Below are positions 30,859 to 42,375 of a stretch of 64,000 nucleotides of DNA, piece after piece. The notes below the pieces were generated by a model. That model was not told the origin of the DNA and made no database searches. It saw only the letters and a program-made list of their open reading frames with translations. This DNA is from Hyphomicrobiales bacterium (lineage in GTDB: Bacteria > Pseudomonadota > Alphaproteobacteria > Rhizobiales > Rhizobiaceae). A program made the position numbers and the translations under genes. The DNA lies in the NCBI GenBank assembly GCA_002400845.2, contig NVRK02000007.1, forward strand, positions 1 to 64,000, read 5' to 3'. Numbering within the stretch: position 1 is the first letter of the stretch; the number at the start of each line of letters is the position of its first letter.

Positions 30859-31176
30859 TTTTTTAACTGTAAATCTCAAAAACAACAAATTTATTAGGCT
30901 GTGAAGAAATTCACAGCCTTTTATTGTTTTGACAATTATTGTTGTTAAGCTTCCTGAAATTGCTGATATTATTGCTTTCAGCCATCACTATAATAACGTT
31001 ATTGGTTGCACCTTTTAGCGGCATATGTTACCTCGCCAGCAATTCTTCTTACATATTTATGGTAAGTCCTAAGGCTTCATTTTAGCTAATGTGAATATGC
31101 GAGAAATAAACAAGCAATAACAGCAGCTTACAGGCAACAATGTCTCAGGCTCAATAGACGATAGGTTATTTTGAAT

Positions 31177-32523
31177 ATGCAAGTTACTGAAACCCTAAAC
31201 GAAGGCCTTGCCCGCGAACTAAAAGTTGTTGTTCCAAAAGGTGATCTTTCTACAAAGCTAGATGCCAAATTGGAAGACATGAAGGGCAAAGTGAAAATCA
31301 ACGGTTTTCGCGAAGGTAAAGTACCTATGTCACACGTCAAAAAGATGTATGGCAAGCAAGCAATGGCTGAAATCGTAAACGAAATCATCAATACGACTTC
31401 TGGTAACGTTCTTAAAGAGCGTGACGAAAAGCCCGCTCAACAGCCAGAAATTTCAATGACTGAAGACGAAAAACAAGCAGATAAAATTCTTGCTGGCGAT
31501 GCAGATTTTGAATTTAAAATGACTTACGAAGTTGTTCCAGAAATCACAGTTCCAAACTTGGAAAAACTTAAAATCGAACGTCCAGTAACTGATGTGACGG
31601 ATGAAGAGATTAACGAGCAAGTAGAAAAAATTGCTGAAAGCGCTCGTAAATACGAAGAGAAAAAAGGCAAAGCAGCTGACAAAGACCAAATTACCATGGA
31701 TTACCTTGGTAAAAAAGACGGCGAACCATTTGAAGGCGGCAAAGCCGAAGATGCATTACTCGTAATCGGATCAAACCGTTTCATTCCAGGCTTTGAAGAG
31801 CAACTTATCGGCCTGAAAGCTGGCGATAACAAAATCGTCAAAATTTCATTCCCTGATGATTACCAAGCAGAGAACCTTGCAGGCAAAAAAGTTGAATTTG
31901 ATGTAACAATCAAATTGGTTGAAAAACCAGCTAAGCTTGAGCTTAACGATGAATTGGCTAAACAGCTTGGTATGGAGAGCATGGAAAAGCTTCGCGAAGC
32001 CATTAAAGGCCAAGTTGAAAGCCAAAATGGTTCTTACACAAGAGCTAAAGTTAAGCGTCAAATTCTAGACACACTTGATAAAGAAGTGAAAATGGAATTA
32101 CCGACTAAAATGGTTGAAGCTGAGTTCAAAAACATTTGGCAACAAATGACTGCAGAACTTGAGCGCGCTAAATCTTCATTCGAAAAAGAAGACACAACTG
32201 AAGAAGAAGCTAAAAATGAATACCAAAAACTAGCAGAGCGTCGTGTACGCCTTGGTCTTTTACTTGCTCAAATTGGTGAAACAGCCGAAGTTCAAATTAG
32301 CGAAGAAGAAATGCAAAAAGCAGTTTACGACCAAGTACGTCAGTATCCAGGTCAAGAACAGCAGATCTTTGAATACTTCCAAAAGAACCCAGAAGCAGTT
32401 GCTGGCCTACGTGCACCTCTTTACGAAGAAAAAGTTGTTGAGTTCATTATGACTAAAGCAAACATCACAGACAAAACTGTGAGCCGCGAAGAGTTGATGA
32501 AACAAGACGAAGAACTTAGCTAA
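31177..32523 (+). CDS. tig: Trigger factor
   Basis: MQVTETLNEGLARELKVVVP, KVKINGFREGKVP, QITMDYLGKKDGEPFEGG; upstream of clpP-clpX-lon. Confidence 0.97.
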   Translation: MQVTETLNEGLARELKVVVPKGDLSTKLDAKLEDMKGKVKINGFREGKVPMSHVKKMYGKQAMAEIVNEIINTTSGNVLKERDEKPAQQPEISMTEDEKQADKILAGDADFEFKMTYEVVPEITVPNLEKLKIERPVTDVTDEEINEQVEKIAESARKYEEKKGKAADKDQITMDYLGKKDGEPFEGGKAEDALLVIGSNRFIPGFEEQLIGLKAGDNKIVKISFPDDYQAENLAGKKVEFDVTIKLVEKPAKLELNDELAKQLGMESMEKLREAIKGQVESQNGSYTRAKVKRQILDTLDKEVKMELPTKMVEAEFKNIWQQMTAELERAKSSFEKEDTTEEEAKNEYQKLAERRVRLGLLLAQIGETAEVQISEEEMQKAVYDQVRQYPGQEQQIFEYFQKNPEAVAGLRAPLYEEKVVEFIMTKANITDKTVSREELMKQDEELS

Positions 32524-32577
32524 TATCAAATAGATAGAACAGTTTATTAAAGTAAATTGTTAAATACATTTAATTAA

Positions 32578-32609
32578 CCCGATGGTGAAAACTGTCGGGT
32601 TTTTCATTG
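32578..32609 (+). terminator. Intrinsic terminator after tig
   Basis: ACCCGATGGTGAAAACTGTCGGGTTTTTC. Confidence 0.75.
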
Positions 32610-32949
32610 CCTAAAGCAATCAAGTACCAACACAATAGTTCAGATTCAAACAATAGATGAAGATGACAGCAATAATTGACTATCAGAAATGCACCACTTC
32701 AAAACTCTAGCCACTATTGAGCCCAACCACTATTGAGAATGCACCAAAGCGCACTTATGTGAACCAATTGTTAGGTAGCTAGATTGCTTCTACTAAATAA
32801 AACTAGAATTTCATCACCTCTTTAACCCTTCCTTTGCTTCTTTTATGTCTATTGCACTTAGAGATTCGAATGCTTACATGCGCATATTGAATAATATTCG
32901 CAAAATCACAGATGTACACAAAAGAACACTGACGAAAAAGGCCTGTTAA

Positions 32950-33567
32950 ATGCAAGATCCAGTAATTACCGCAATGAATTTAGTTCCAATGGTTGTTGAG
33001 CAAACAAACCGCGGCGAACGCTCATATGATATTTTCTCGCGACTATTAAAAGAACGTGTGATTTTCATCACGGGGCCAATCGAAGACAGCATGGCGACAA
33101 TTGTTTGTGCGCAGCTTTTGTATCTTGAGGCCGAGAACCCTAAAAAAGAGATCAACCTGTATATCAACTCACCAGGCGGTGTAGTCACAGCAGGCATGGC
33201 AATTTACGATACAATGCAATTTATTAAACCAGCTGTTTCTACACTTTGCATGGGGCAAGCAGCTTCAATGGGTTCATTGCTACTTTGCGCTGGCGAAAAA
33301 GACATGCGTTTTGCATTGCCAAACGCGCGTATCATGGTTCATCAACCATCTGGCGGTTACCAAGGTCAAGCATCTGACATCGAGCGCCATGCGCAAGACA
33401 TAGTTAAGATGAAAAGACGTTTGAACGAAATTTACGTTAAACACACAGGTCAAAAATACGATACAGTTGAAAAGACACTCGATCGCGATCACTTCATGAC
33501 AGCACAAGAGACCAAAGACTGGGGCATTATCGATCAAGTACTTGATAAACGTCCAGAAACAGAGTAA
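32950..33567 (+). CDS. clpP: ATP-dependent Clp protease proteolytic subunit
   Basis: [39 protein letters not shown]. Confidence 0.98.
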   Translation: MQDPVITAMNLVPMVVEQTNRGERSYDIFSRLLKERVIFITGPIEDSMATIVCAQLLYLEAENPKKEINLYINSPGGVVTAGMAIYDTMQFIKPAVSTLCMGQAASMGSLLLCAGEKDMRFALPNARIMVHQPSGGYQGQASDIERHAQDIVKMKRRLNEIYVKHTGQKYDTVEKTLDRDHFMTAQETKDWGIIDQVLDKRPETE

Positions 33568-33825
33568 TAGCGCGGGTGCAATAAATCTGGCCTTTGAAAC
33601 TAATTTTAGCTTTAAAGGCCAATTATACACTAAAACATCACATTAATGGTTACATTAATTACAAATATTAAGCCTATAGTCATTTTTTACGGCTTAATAT
33701 ATCACACTTAACCGATTTAACTTGCGTAGAGCATTTCTACGTAGTTTGATGATGTGCTAATAATAAAGACAATAATTTAGTGGACGCTATCATAAACAAT
33801 TGAAGCGTAAACGATAGGAAGATTA

Positions 33826-35106
33826 ATGAGCAAGATTTCAAACAGTGGCGACGGCGGAGAGTCAAAAAACACGCTCTATTGTTCGTTTTGTGGTAAGAGC
33901 CAGCATGAGGTTCGCAAGCTAATTGCAGGACCTACTGTATTTATTTGCGACGAGTGTGTTGAACTTTGCATGGATATTATCCGCGAAGAAAATAAATCTA
34001 CGACTGTAAAATCAGGTGATGAAGTACCTTCACCACAAGATATTTTAAGCACTTTAGATGATTATGTAATTGGCCAACCACACGCAAAACGCGTTTTGGC
34101 TGTTGCTGTACACAACCACTATAAGCGTCTTGCACATTCTACTGCTAACGACGACGATGTGGAACTTGCGAAATCAAACATCATGCTTATTGGACCAACA
34201 GGTTGCGGCAAAACACTTTTGGCGCAAACATTGGCACGTATCATTGATGTGCCATTTACTATGGCAGATGCAACAACTCTTACCGAAGCTGGTTATGTGG
34301 GTGAAGATGTTGAAAACATTATTCTAAAACTACTACAATCTGCTGACTATAATGTTGATCGCGCACAACGCGGCATCGTATACATAGATGAAGTTGATAA
34401 GATTTCTCGCAAATCAGACAACCCATCAATCACACGCGACGTGTCAGGTGAGGGCGTACAACAAGCCTTGCTAAAAATTATGGAAGGTACAGTTGCTTCT
34501 GTTCCGCCACAAGGTGGTCGCAAACATCCTCAGCAAGAATTCTTGCAAGTTGATACAACAAACATCTTATTCATCGCTGGTGGTGCATTTGCTGGTTTGG
34601 ATAAAATCATTTCAGACCGTGGTCGCAAAACCTCAATTGGTTTTGGAGCACGTGTAGAATCAGAAGAAGACCGTAAAGTTGGCGAGATATTCCAAAGTTT
34701 AGAGCCAGAAGATTTGGTTCGTTTTGGTCTAATTCCAGAATTTGTTGGCCGTGTTCCTGTTCTAGCAACGCTTGAAGATCTTGATGAAGATGCTTTGGTA
34801 CAAATTCTATCGGAACCTAAAAACGCTCTGATTAAACAATATCAACGTTTATTCAGCATGGAAGATGTTAAGCTTACCTTCCATGAAGATGCACTTAAAG
34901 AGATCGCGAAGAGAGCCATCCTACGTAAAACCGGTGCTCGTGGACTGCGTTCAATTCTTGAGAGTATTCTTTTGGACACAATGTACGAGCTTCCAGGCCT
35001 TGATGGTGTCGAAGAAGTTGTGATCTCAGATGAAGTTGTAACGAGTGAAGTTAGACCGCTTTATATCTACTCTGAAAAAAGTGAAGACAAAGAAGTTAGT
35101 GCTTAA
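33826..35106 (+). CDS. clpX: ATP-dependent Clp protease ATP-binding subunit ClpX
   Basis: Zinc finger [18 protein letters not shown]...[16 protein letters not shown]; 426 aa. Confidence 0.98.
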   Translation: MSKISNSGDGGESKNTLYCSFCGKSQHEVRKLIAGPTVFICDECVELCMDIIREENKSTTVKSGDEVPSPQDILSTLDDYVIGQPHAKRVLAVAVHNHYKRLAHSTANDDDVELAKSNIMLIGPTGCGKTLLAQTLARIIDVPFTMADATTLTEAGYVGEDVENIILKLLQSADYNVDRAQRGIVYIDEVDKISRKSDNPSITRDVSGEGVQQALLKIMEGTVASVPPQGGRKHPQQEFLQVDTTNILFIAGGAFAGLDKIISDRGRKTSIGFGARVESEEDRKVGEIFQSLEPEDLVRFGLIPEFVGRVPVLATLEDLDEDALVQILSEPKNALIKQYQRLFSMEDVKLTFHEDALKEIAKRAILRKTGARGLRSILESILLDTMYELPGLDGVEEVVISDEVVTSEVRPLYIYSEKSEDKEVSA

Positions 35107-35130
35107 AGCATCGCTTTAAAATAATTATAA

Positions 35131-35162
35131 AAATGGCTCAGTTTTTACTGGGCCATTTTTTT
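35131..35162 (+). terminator. Intrinsic terminator after clpX
   Basis: AATGGCTCAGTTTTTACTGGGCCATTTTTTT. Confidence 0.75.
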
Positions 35163-35438
35163 GAATGGTATTAAAATATTTATTAACATAGTTTTTAAAA
35201 ATACCCTTGAACTTATGCCCAATAAGCACCAAATATTGACACAACGTTATTGGGTATTTTTATGTGATAAACTTAACTTTTGTACAAAAATTGAATGTTT
35301 TGGGTTCACAATTCAGAATATAAAGAATTATGAACTATTAGCAGATATAATTTAGATTCGTTTTATCACGAACACCAAAGACATAAATGATCGCAAAACT
35401 CTATTCAGTATAGAAAAGCGAAATAGGAAAAGCACTTT

Positions 35439-37868
35439 ATGACTAAGACAGAAAAAGATGGCATTGTATTGGGCGCAGGCGAAGTTTACCCATTGCTGCC
35501 CTTACGAGACATTGTAGTATTTCCTCATATGATTGTTCCGCTATTTGTAGGACGTGAAAAATCTATAAAAGCACTCGAAGAGGTGATGAATAACGATCAC
35601 CACATTCTTCTATTCACGCAAAAAAATGCGAGCGACGATGATCCAGCGCCAGAAGCCTTATACGAAATAGGCACACTGGCTAAAGTTCTACACATGCTTA
35701 AATTACCAGATGGCACTGTAAAGGTGCTGGTAGAGGGCATGCACCGCACACGTGCGCTTCAATTCACAGATCGTACAGATTTCCATGAAGCCCGCTGCGA
35801 AGTGATTGAAGATTCAGAACCAGATGTTGTTGAAATTGAAGCAATTGCACGTTCAACTGTGGCAGAATTTGAAAACTATGTGAAACTAAACAAAAAGATT
35901 TCACCGGAAGTTCTAAGTTCTGTTTCTCAAATTGAAGACTATACAAAGTTAGCAGACACTATCGCTTCTCACCTAGCGATTAAACTTGCCGAAAAGCAGG
36001 AAATTCTATCAATTTTCAGCGTACAAGAACGCCTTGAGCACATCTTTTCCATGATGGAGAGTGAAATTTCTGTTCTTCAAGTTGAAAAACGTATTCGCAG
36101 CCGTGTCAAACGACAAATGGAAAAAACACAGCGTGAGTATTACTTGAATGAGCAAATGAAAGCCATTCAGCGCGAATTAGGCGATGGAGAAGAAGGTAAA
36201 GACGAGCTCAGCGAACTAGAAGAACGTATCGGCAAAACTAAGCTTTCTAAAGACGCTAAAGAAAAAGCAAATTCTGAGTTTAAAAAATTAAAGCAAATGT
36301 CTCCAATGTCTGCTGAAGCAACAGTGGTTCGCAACTACCTTGATTGGATGCTTGGTATTCCATGGAATAAAAAGTCAAAAATCAAAACAGATATAAACGA
36401 AGCGCAAACAATTCTTGATGCCGATCACTACGGACTAGAAAAAGTTAAAGAACGCATTGTTGAATATTTGGCAGTTCAGTCTCGCTCCAAAAAGATTAAA
36501 GGCCCAATCCTTTGCCTAGTAGGACCTCCAGGGGTTGGTAAAACATCGCTTGGTAAATCTATTGCTAAAGCTACGGGCCGCGAATTTGTTCGCATGGCAC
36601 TTGGCGGCGTTAGAGATGAAGCAGAGATAAGAGGCCATCGCAGAACTTATATTGGCTCAATGCCGGGTAAAGTCATTCAGTCCATGAAAAAGGCGAAGAA
36701 ATCTAATCCACTATTTTTGCTCGATGAAATAGACAAAATGGGTAGTGATTTTAGAGGTGACCCATCTTCTGCGTTACTAGAAGTACTTGATCCAGAGCAA
36801 AACCACACATTTGCAGATCACTATCTCGAAGTAGATTACGATCTTTCAGACGTTATGTTTGTAACGACATCTAATACACTTAATATTCCAGGGCCATTAA
36901 TGGACCGCATGGAAATTATTCGTATCGCTGGGTACACGGAAGACGAAAAAGTTCAGATTGCAAAACGTCACTTATTGCCAAAAACAATCAAAGATCATTC
37001 ATTGGCTGACAATGAATTTTCAGTGAATGACGAAGCTTTACTGGATGTTGTGCGTCGTTACACCCGCGAAGCTGGTGTGCGTAACCTTGAACGCGAATTA
37101 TCAAAACTTGCGCGTAAAGCGGTTACTGAAATTTTGAAAGAGAAAACGAAATCTGTCAAAGTTACACTTAAAAACATCGAAGTTTATCTTGGTGTTCCAA
37201 AATTCAGTTTTGGCAAAGCAGAAGAAGACGATCAAGTTGCAGTCGTTACGGGTCTTGCTTGGACTGAGGTTGGTGGCGAGTTGCTTACCATTGAAGCCGT
37301 TGCAATGCCTGGTAAGGGCAAAATGACCGTTACGGGCAATCTGCGAGATGTGATGAAAGAATCTATTTCAGCCGCCGCATCTTATGTGCGTTCTCGCTCA
37401 GTTGAATTTGGTATTGAACCACCACAATTTGACCAAGTAGACATTCACGTTCACGTTCCAGAAGGTGCTACCCCAAAAGATGGCCCATCTGCAGGCGTTG
37501 GAATGGCGACGACAATCGTTTCTGTGATGACAGGCATTAAAGTAAAATCTGATGTTGCAATGACGGGTGAAATTACGCTTAGGGGTAGGGTTCTACCAAT
37601 TGGCGGTCTTAAGGAAAAACTTCTTGCGGCACTTCGTGGCGGCATTACCACTGTGATTATTCCACAAGAAAACGCTAAAGACCTTGTCGACATTCCTGAC
37701 AATGTAAAAAGAAACCTTACAATTATTCCTGTAAGCCGTGTAGATGAAGTTTTAGAACATGCACTCGTGAGTGTTCCAAAAGCCATCACCTGGACTGCTG
37801 AGGACGCTGCAAAGGCTCGCCGCGAACTGTCTGGTCAAAACAAAGATCAATCAGCTACAGCGCATTAA
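35439..37868 (+). CDS. lon: Endopeptidase La (Lon)
   Basis: LLPLRDIVVFPHMIVPLFVGR, GPPGVGKTSLGKS, GDPSSALLEVLDPEQN, catalytic PKDGPSAG. Confidence 0.98.
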   Translation: MTKTEKDGIVLGAGEVYPLLPLRDIVVFPHMIVPLFVGREKSIKALEEVMNNDHHILLFTQKNASDDDPAPEALYEIGTLAKVLHMLKLPDGTVKVLVEGMHRTRALQFTDRTDFHEARCEVIEDSEPDVVEIEAIARSTVAEFENYVKLNKKISPEVLSSVSQIEDYTKLADTIASHLAIKLAEKQEILSIFSVQERLEHIFSMMESEISVLQVEKRIRSRVKRQMEKTQREYYLNEQMKAIQRELGDGEEGKDELSELEERIGKTKLSKDAKEKANSEFKKLKQMSPMSAEATVVRNYLDWMLGIPWNKKSKIKTDINEAQTILDADHYGLEKVKERIVEYLAVQSRSKKIKGPILCLVGPPGVGKTSLGKSIAKATGREFVRMALGGVRDEAEIRGHRRTYIGSMPGKVIQSMKKAKKSNPLFLLDEIDKMGSDFRGDPSSALLEVLDPEQNHTFADHYLEVDYDLSDVMFVTTSNTLNIPGPLMDRMEIIRIAGYTEDEKVQIAKRHLLPKTIKDHSLADNEFSVNDEALLDVVRRYTREAGVRNLERELSKLARKAVTEILKEKTKSVKVTLKNIEVYLGVPKFSFGKAEEDDQVAVVTGLAWTEVGGELLTIEAVAMPGKGKMTVTGNLRDVMKESISAAASYVRSRSVEFGIEPPQFDQVDIHVHVPEGATPKDGPSAGVGMATTIVSVMTGIKVKSDVAMTGEITLRGRVLPIGGLKEKLLAALRGGITTVIIPQENAKDLVDIPDNVKRNLTIIPVSRVDEVLEHALVSVPKAITWTAEDAAKARRELSGQNKDQSATAH

Positions 37869-37903
37869 GAGCAGAATTGCGCAAATAAGAAAATACAATA
37901 TCT

Positions 37904-37933
37904 TGAGGCTCCATTTATGGGGCCTCTTTTTTA
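37904..37933 (+). terminator. Intrinsic terminator after lon
   Basis: GAGGCTCCATTTATGGGGCCTCTTTTTT. Confidence 0.8.
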
Positions 37934-38244
37934 CATAACACGCACACCGATAGCTCTGTCATAGGCATTCTACAGCTTTTGATATCGACGCTCAAAAGCC
38001 TAGAAACTTGGCTTTAACAACCCTGTCATAGCGAATCATATTTGCGATAAACCTATATTTTCGATCAAAATATACAGATATTCATGGAAAAATCAGTTTG
38101 ACTTTTATAAAAACACCTCCGAATCGGGACTTTTTTGGGTTTTTTCAAACTTTTATAACGATCAACATTGTAATTTCTCGTCAAAAAAGTGATTTTACTG
38201 CGTGTTTAACAATCACATTCACTATACGTGAAAGGATTATATTT

Positions 38245-38520
38245 ATGAATAAGAATGAGCTTATTGCTTCAGTGGCAGAAAAAGCTGACCTTACTAAGGT
38301 ACAAGCAGCCGAAGCAGTAGATGCGGTGCTCACAAGTATTTCTGGCTCTTTGGCTAGCGGTACCGATGTTCGCATCTTAGGATTTGGTAACTTCATCGTT
38401 GCACAACGTAAAGCAACAACTGCTCGCAACCCGCAAACAGGCGCACCAATTGATGTTCCTGCTGCAAAAGTACCTCGCTTTAAACCAGGCAAGGCTCTTA
38501 AAGAAGCAGTAAACGTATAA
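38245..38520 (+). CDS. hup: HU family DNA-binding protein
   Basis: MNKNELIASVAEKADLTKVQAAEAV...GFGNFIVAQRKATTARNPQTG. Confidence 0.96.
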   Translation: MNKNELIASVAEKADLTKVQAAEAVDAVLTSISGSLASGTDVRILGFGNFIVAQRKATTARNPQTGAPIDVPAAKVPRFKPGKALKEAVNV

Positions 38521-38569
38521 AAAACTCTAGTACAAGTGGTGGGGCCACCTTACTACGCAATATTTAAAG

Positions 38570-38604
38570 AACCCGTCGCTCTATATGAGTGACGGGTTTT
38601 TTTT
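38570..38604 (+). terminator. Intrinsic terminator after hup
   Basis: ACCCGTCGCTCTATATGAGTGACGGGTTTTTTTT. Confidence 0.85.
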
Positions 38605-38689
38605 GTTTAAAAAACAATCGTAGTATGGACATTGTGCAAATTATCGACTCCACTGTCTTTAGCGTTAATCTTTTAACAGAACTGGTATC

Positions 38690-40291
38690 GTGTTGAGTAA
38701 AAATAAAAATAACAATTCAACTAAAATACCACTTTTAGAAGTGCGTGACCTGACCAAAGTTTTTGGCACACTAAAAGCCAATGACAAAATTAATTTAAAA
38801 ATTGAAAAAGGCGAAATTCACGCTTTGTTAGGCGAGAATGGCGCAGGTAAATCGACCCTAGTAAAAATGCTTTACGGTTCACTGCAACCAACTTCAGGAA
38901 AAATTTTCTGGAAAGCAGAACCAGTGAGTATGCTTTCGCCATTTCAAGCACGAGCAACTGGCGTTGGAATGGTATTTCAACACTTTTCTCTTTTTGAATC
39001 TCTAACGGTTGCAGACAATATTGTATTATCACTTGGACCAGAATATAGCGTTGAGCAGGTTGCAAGGGATGCAGAAAAACTATCCGCTGATTATGGACTT
39101 CCACTCAAAGCAGATAGCATTATTGGTGACTTGTCTGTTGGGGAAAGGCAACGCGTTGAAATCGTGCGCTGTCTTTTACAAAACCCACAATTAATTATCT
39201 TAGATGAGCCAACTTCTGTTTTAACACCTCAAGAAGCAGATAATCTTTTTGTAACTTTAAAAAGATTAAGGAATGAGGGACGTTCTATATTATATATATC
39301 GCACCGCCTAGATGAGGTTCAAAAGCTGTGTGACAAAGCAACCATATTGCGAAATGGCAAATGGATAAGCGAATGCATTCCAAAAAAGGAAACCGCAGCC
39401 AGCCTCGCCACTATGATGGTTGGCGAAGACATTGCAGATATAAAACGCACAAATAGCAAATCTAAAAAACAACGCGATGTTCTACTAAGCGTAAATGATG
39501 CAAATTTAGAACAAGACAATCCATTTGCGGTAGAATTAAAAAACATCCATCTTGAAATTAGATCTGGTGAAATAGTTGGAATTGCTGGTGTGGCTGGAAA
39601 TGGTCAAAATGAATTGTTCTCATTACTTTCTGGAGAGGCAACAACACCTAAGAATGCAATTTCAATTAGAGGCAAGCAAGTTGGTAATTTAGATGTGAAT
39701 GAACGCCGCCAATTAGGAGCGGCATTTGTGCCTGAAGAACGCTTGGGGCACGGTGCAGTGCCCAATGCCGCCTTAACCCAAAACATGATTTTAACACGCC
39801 ATCAATCTGACAAAGTGGCTTTCAAAAAATATGGCGCTATTGGATACATTTGGCAAGAAATGGTGACCAAAGCGACCAAGCGTGTTTGTGATATTATGGA
39901 TGTTAGAAAAGCAGGCGAAGACCCTGTTGCAGGATCTTTATCTGGCGGTAATTTACAAAAATTCATTATGGGCCGCGAACTCGATCGTCAACCCTCAGTC
40001 TTTGTCGTGAACCAACCCACATGGGGTGTAGACGCTGGCGCAGCACAGCGCATAAGACAAACCATGATTGATCTAGCAAAGTCTGGCTCTGCTGTTCTCG
40101 TAATCTCACAAGATTTAGATGAAATATTAGAAATGTCAGATAGAATTGTTGTCATGCACGAAGGCACACTTATAGAGGCAGGGCCCGCTCACTCAATCAC
40201 GCGTGAACATATTGGATTATTAATGGGTGGCATGGGCCAACAAACATCTACTACTGATACCGCTAATAAAGGAGCAACCAATGCGTCTTGA
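38690..40291 (+). CDS. BMP/nucleoside-type ABC transporter ATP-binding protein (duplicated ATPase)
   Basis: ALLGENGAGKSTLVKMLYG, LSVGERQRVEI, second half GIAGVAGNGQNEL, SGGNLQKFIMGREL. Confidence 0.92.
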   Translation: MLSKNKNNNSTKIPLLEVRDLTKVFGTLKANDKINLKIEKGEIHALLGENGAGKSTLVKMLYGSLQPTSGKIFWKAEPVSMLSPFQARATGVGMVFQHFSLFESLTVADNIVLSLGPEYSVEQVARDAEKLSADYGLPLKADSIIGDLSVGERQRVEIVRCLLQNPQLIILDEPTSVLTPQEADNLFVTLKRLRNEGRSILYISHRLDEVQKLCDKATILRNGKWISECIPKKETAASLATMMVGEDIADIKRTNSKSKKQRDVLLSVNDANLEQDNPFAVELKNIHLEIRSGEIVGIAGVAGNGQNELFSLLSGEATTPKNAISIRGKQVGNLDVNERRQLGAAFVPEERLGHGAVPNAALTQNMILTRHQSDKVAFKKYGAIGYIWQEMVTKATKRVCDIMDVRKAGEDPVAGSLSGGNLQKFIMGRELDRQPSVFVVNQPTWGVDAGAAQRIRQTMIDLAKSGSAVLVISQDLDEILEMSDRIVVMHEGTLIEAGPAHSITREHIGLLMGGMGQQTSTTDTANKGATNAS

Positions 40292-41381
40292 GCTTATTAA
40301 ACGCGGTAACCCGTCTAAAACGTTTTCAATATTTTCACCCTTCATTGCGTTACTCCTAACATTCGTTACAGGCGCAATCATGTTTATGTTGCTGGGTAAA
40401 AACCCAATAACGGGGCTTTATACTTATTTCATAGAACCCTTAATTGACCCGTGGACGAGAGAACAAATTTTAGTAAAAGCCACGCCCCTAATTCTAATCG
40501 CAGTTGGTCTTGCTGTTTGTTTTAGGTCAAGCAATTGGAACATTGGCGCAGAAGGTCAATATATTATTGGCGGTATGTTTGGCGCTATCATTCCTGTTTA
40601 TTTTAACGAGTGGGACTCGCCACTGGTTTTACCTCTTGTAATGATGATGGGCATGATTGGTGGTGCGCTTTATGCCTATATTCCTGCAATTTTAAAATCT
40701 AAATTTGGCACCAATGAAATTTTAACCAGCTTGATGTTGGTATATGTTGCACAGCAAATTGTCGATTGGCTAGTACGTGGCCCTTGGCGCAATCCGGCAG
40801 GCATGGGTTTTCCAGGAACAAAAGACTTCAACGAAAGCGCAATACTTCCCAGCTTCTATGAATTTGGAGATGCTCATTACGGCAGTGTATTTGCGCTTAT
40901 TGCTGTAATCTTAGCATGGTTCTTTTTATCTAAAACCATCAAGGGTTTTGAAATAAACATCATTGGAGAGACGCCGCGTGCGGCAAAATTTGCTGGCTTT
41001 GATGTGAAAAAAATGACGATCTTTGCATTCTTAATTTCAGGCGCATTGGCAGGCTTGGCAGGCATTGCAGAAGTATCAGGATCTGTTGAAAAGCTCGATG
41101 ACAAATTATCCCTTGGCTATGGATTTACCGCAATCATCGTAGCATTTTTGGGCCGTCTAAACCCATTGGGAATTTTAGCGGCTGGCTTAATATTAGCCCT
41201 TACATATATAGGCGGCGAGGGCGCACAAATATCACTCGGCATTTCAGACCGCGCGACAAGAGTATTCCAAGGTCTATTATTATTCTTTGTGTTAGCTTGC
41301 GACACACTCATTCATTATCGTTTTAGATGGGTGAAAACTGTTGATAATATCTCAGGAACTAAATCTGGGGAGGGCACATAA
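40281..41381 (+). CDS. ABC transporter permease (BMP-type system)
   Basis: WNIGAEGQYIIGGM, SGALAGLAGIAEVSG; operon position. Confidence 0.92.
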   Translation: MRLELIKRGNPSKTFSIFSPFIALLLTFVTGAIMFMLLGKNPITGLYTYFIEPLIDPWTREQILVKATPLILIAVGLAVCFRSSNWNIGAEGQYIIGGMFGAIIPVYFNEWDSPLVLPLVMMMGMIGGALYAYIPAILKSKFGTNEILTSLMLVYVAQQIVDWLVRGPWRNPAGMGFPGTKDFNESAILPSFYEFGDAHYGSVFALIAVILAWFFLSKTIKGFEINIIGETPRAAKFAGFDVKKMTIFAFLISGALAGLAGIAEVSGSVEKLDDKLSLGYGFTAIIVAFLGRLNPLGILAAGLILALTYIGGEGAQISLGISDRATRVFQGLLLFFVLACDTLIHYRFRWVKTVDNISGTKSGEGT

Positions 41382-42316
41382 TGTTTGGATTCAGCCTAGA
41401 TGTTTGGATAAGCATAATTATATCCGTTTGCGCTGCATCAACACCCTTATTGCTAGCGGCAACTGGTGAACTGATTGTTGAACGCTCTGGTGTATTAAAC
41501 CTTGGCGTAGAGGGCATGATGATAATGGGTGCTGTTGCTGGTTTTTCTGCCGCACAACTCTCAGGCAGCCCATATGTAGGCGCTCTAATCGCGGTATTCG
41601 CTGGCGCAATATTCTCTCTTTTATTCGGTTTTTTAACGCTTACCCTCGTCGCCAATCAAGTCGCCACTGGCTTGGCTCTTACGATTTTAGGGCTCGGCCT
41701 TTCTGGTATGATAGGGGAAGGTTTTGTTGGGCAACCGGGCATTAAAATGTTGCCGATAGAAATTCCATTACTAAGTGATATTCCCATTATTGGTAAAATA
41801 TTATTTGGCCAGGATATTATTTTCTACACATCAATATTACTCGTTTTTGCTGTGGGTTGGTTTTTGTTTAAAACCAAAGCAGGTCTTCAACTTCGCTCAG
41901 TAGGCGACAACCATACATCAGCCCATGCGCTTGGAATCAACGTTATTAAGACAAGATATTTAGCCGTCATGTTTGGTGGTGCTTGTGCTGGCTTAGCAGG
42001 TGCACATTTGTCGCTTGTCTATGTGCCACAATGGGTAGAAGGCATGACAGCGGGCAGGGGATGGATAGCACTGGCCTTAGTCGTCTTTTCATCTTGGCGC
42101 CCAATGCGATTGCTAGTTGGTGCTTATTTATTTGGCGCGGTAACCATAGCCCAATTCCACGTTCAAGCATTAGGCATTGGCATACCGGCACAATTTTTAA
42201 CCTCATTGCCGTATATTGCAACAATCATTGTGTTAGTTATCATTGCCAGAAACCGTAGAATGACTATGATTAACACACCTGCGTCTCTTGGAAAATCATT
42301 CGTTCCAGATCGCTAA
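41381..42316 (+). CDS. ABC transporter permease (BMP-type system)
   Basis: ERSGVLNLGVEGMMIMGAVAGF, GACAGLAGAHLSL. Confidence 0.92.
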   Translation: MFGFSLDVWISIIISVCAASTPLLLAATGELIVERSGVLNLGVEGMMIMGAVAGFSAAQLSGSPYVGALIAVFAGAIFSLLFGFLTLTLVANQVATGLALTILGLGLSGMIGEGFVGQPGIKMLPIEIPLLSDIPIIGKILFGQDIIFYTSILLVFAVGWFLFKTKAGLQLRSVGDNHTSAHALGINVIKTRYLAVMFGGACAGLAGAHLSLVYVPQWVEGMTAGRGWIALALVVFSSWRPMRLLVGAYLFGAVTIAQFHVQALGIGIPAQFLTSLPYIATIIVLVIIARNRRMTMINTPASLGKSFVPDR

Positions 42317-42375
42317 ACTATAAAGAAAACACAATTCGGTCCACAGACAGAAAATAATATACAGGGAGCAAAAAT

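Noticed and set aside
38245-38520. Upstream in-frame extension of the HU ORF (start 38098)
   Set aside because: Standard HU N-terminus MNKNELI at 38245 with GAAAGGA RBS; the extension is not HU-like.
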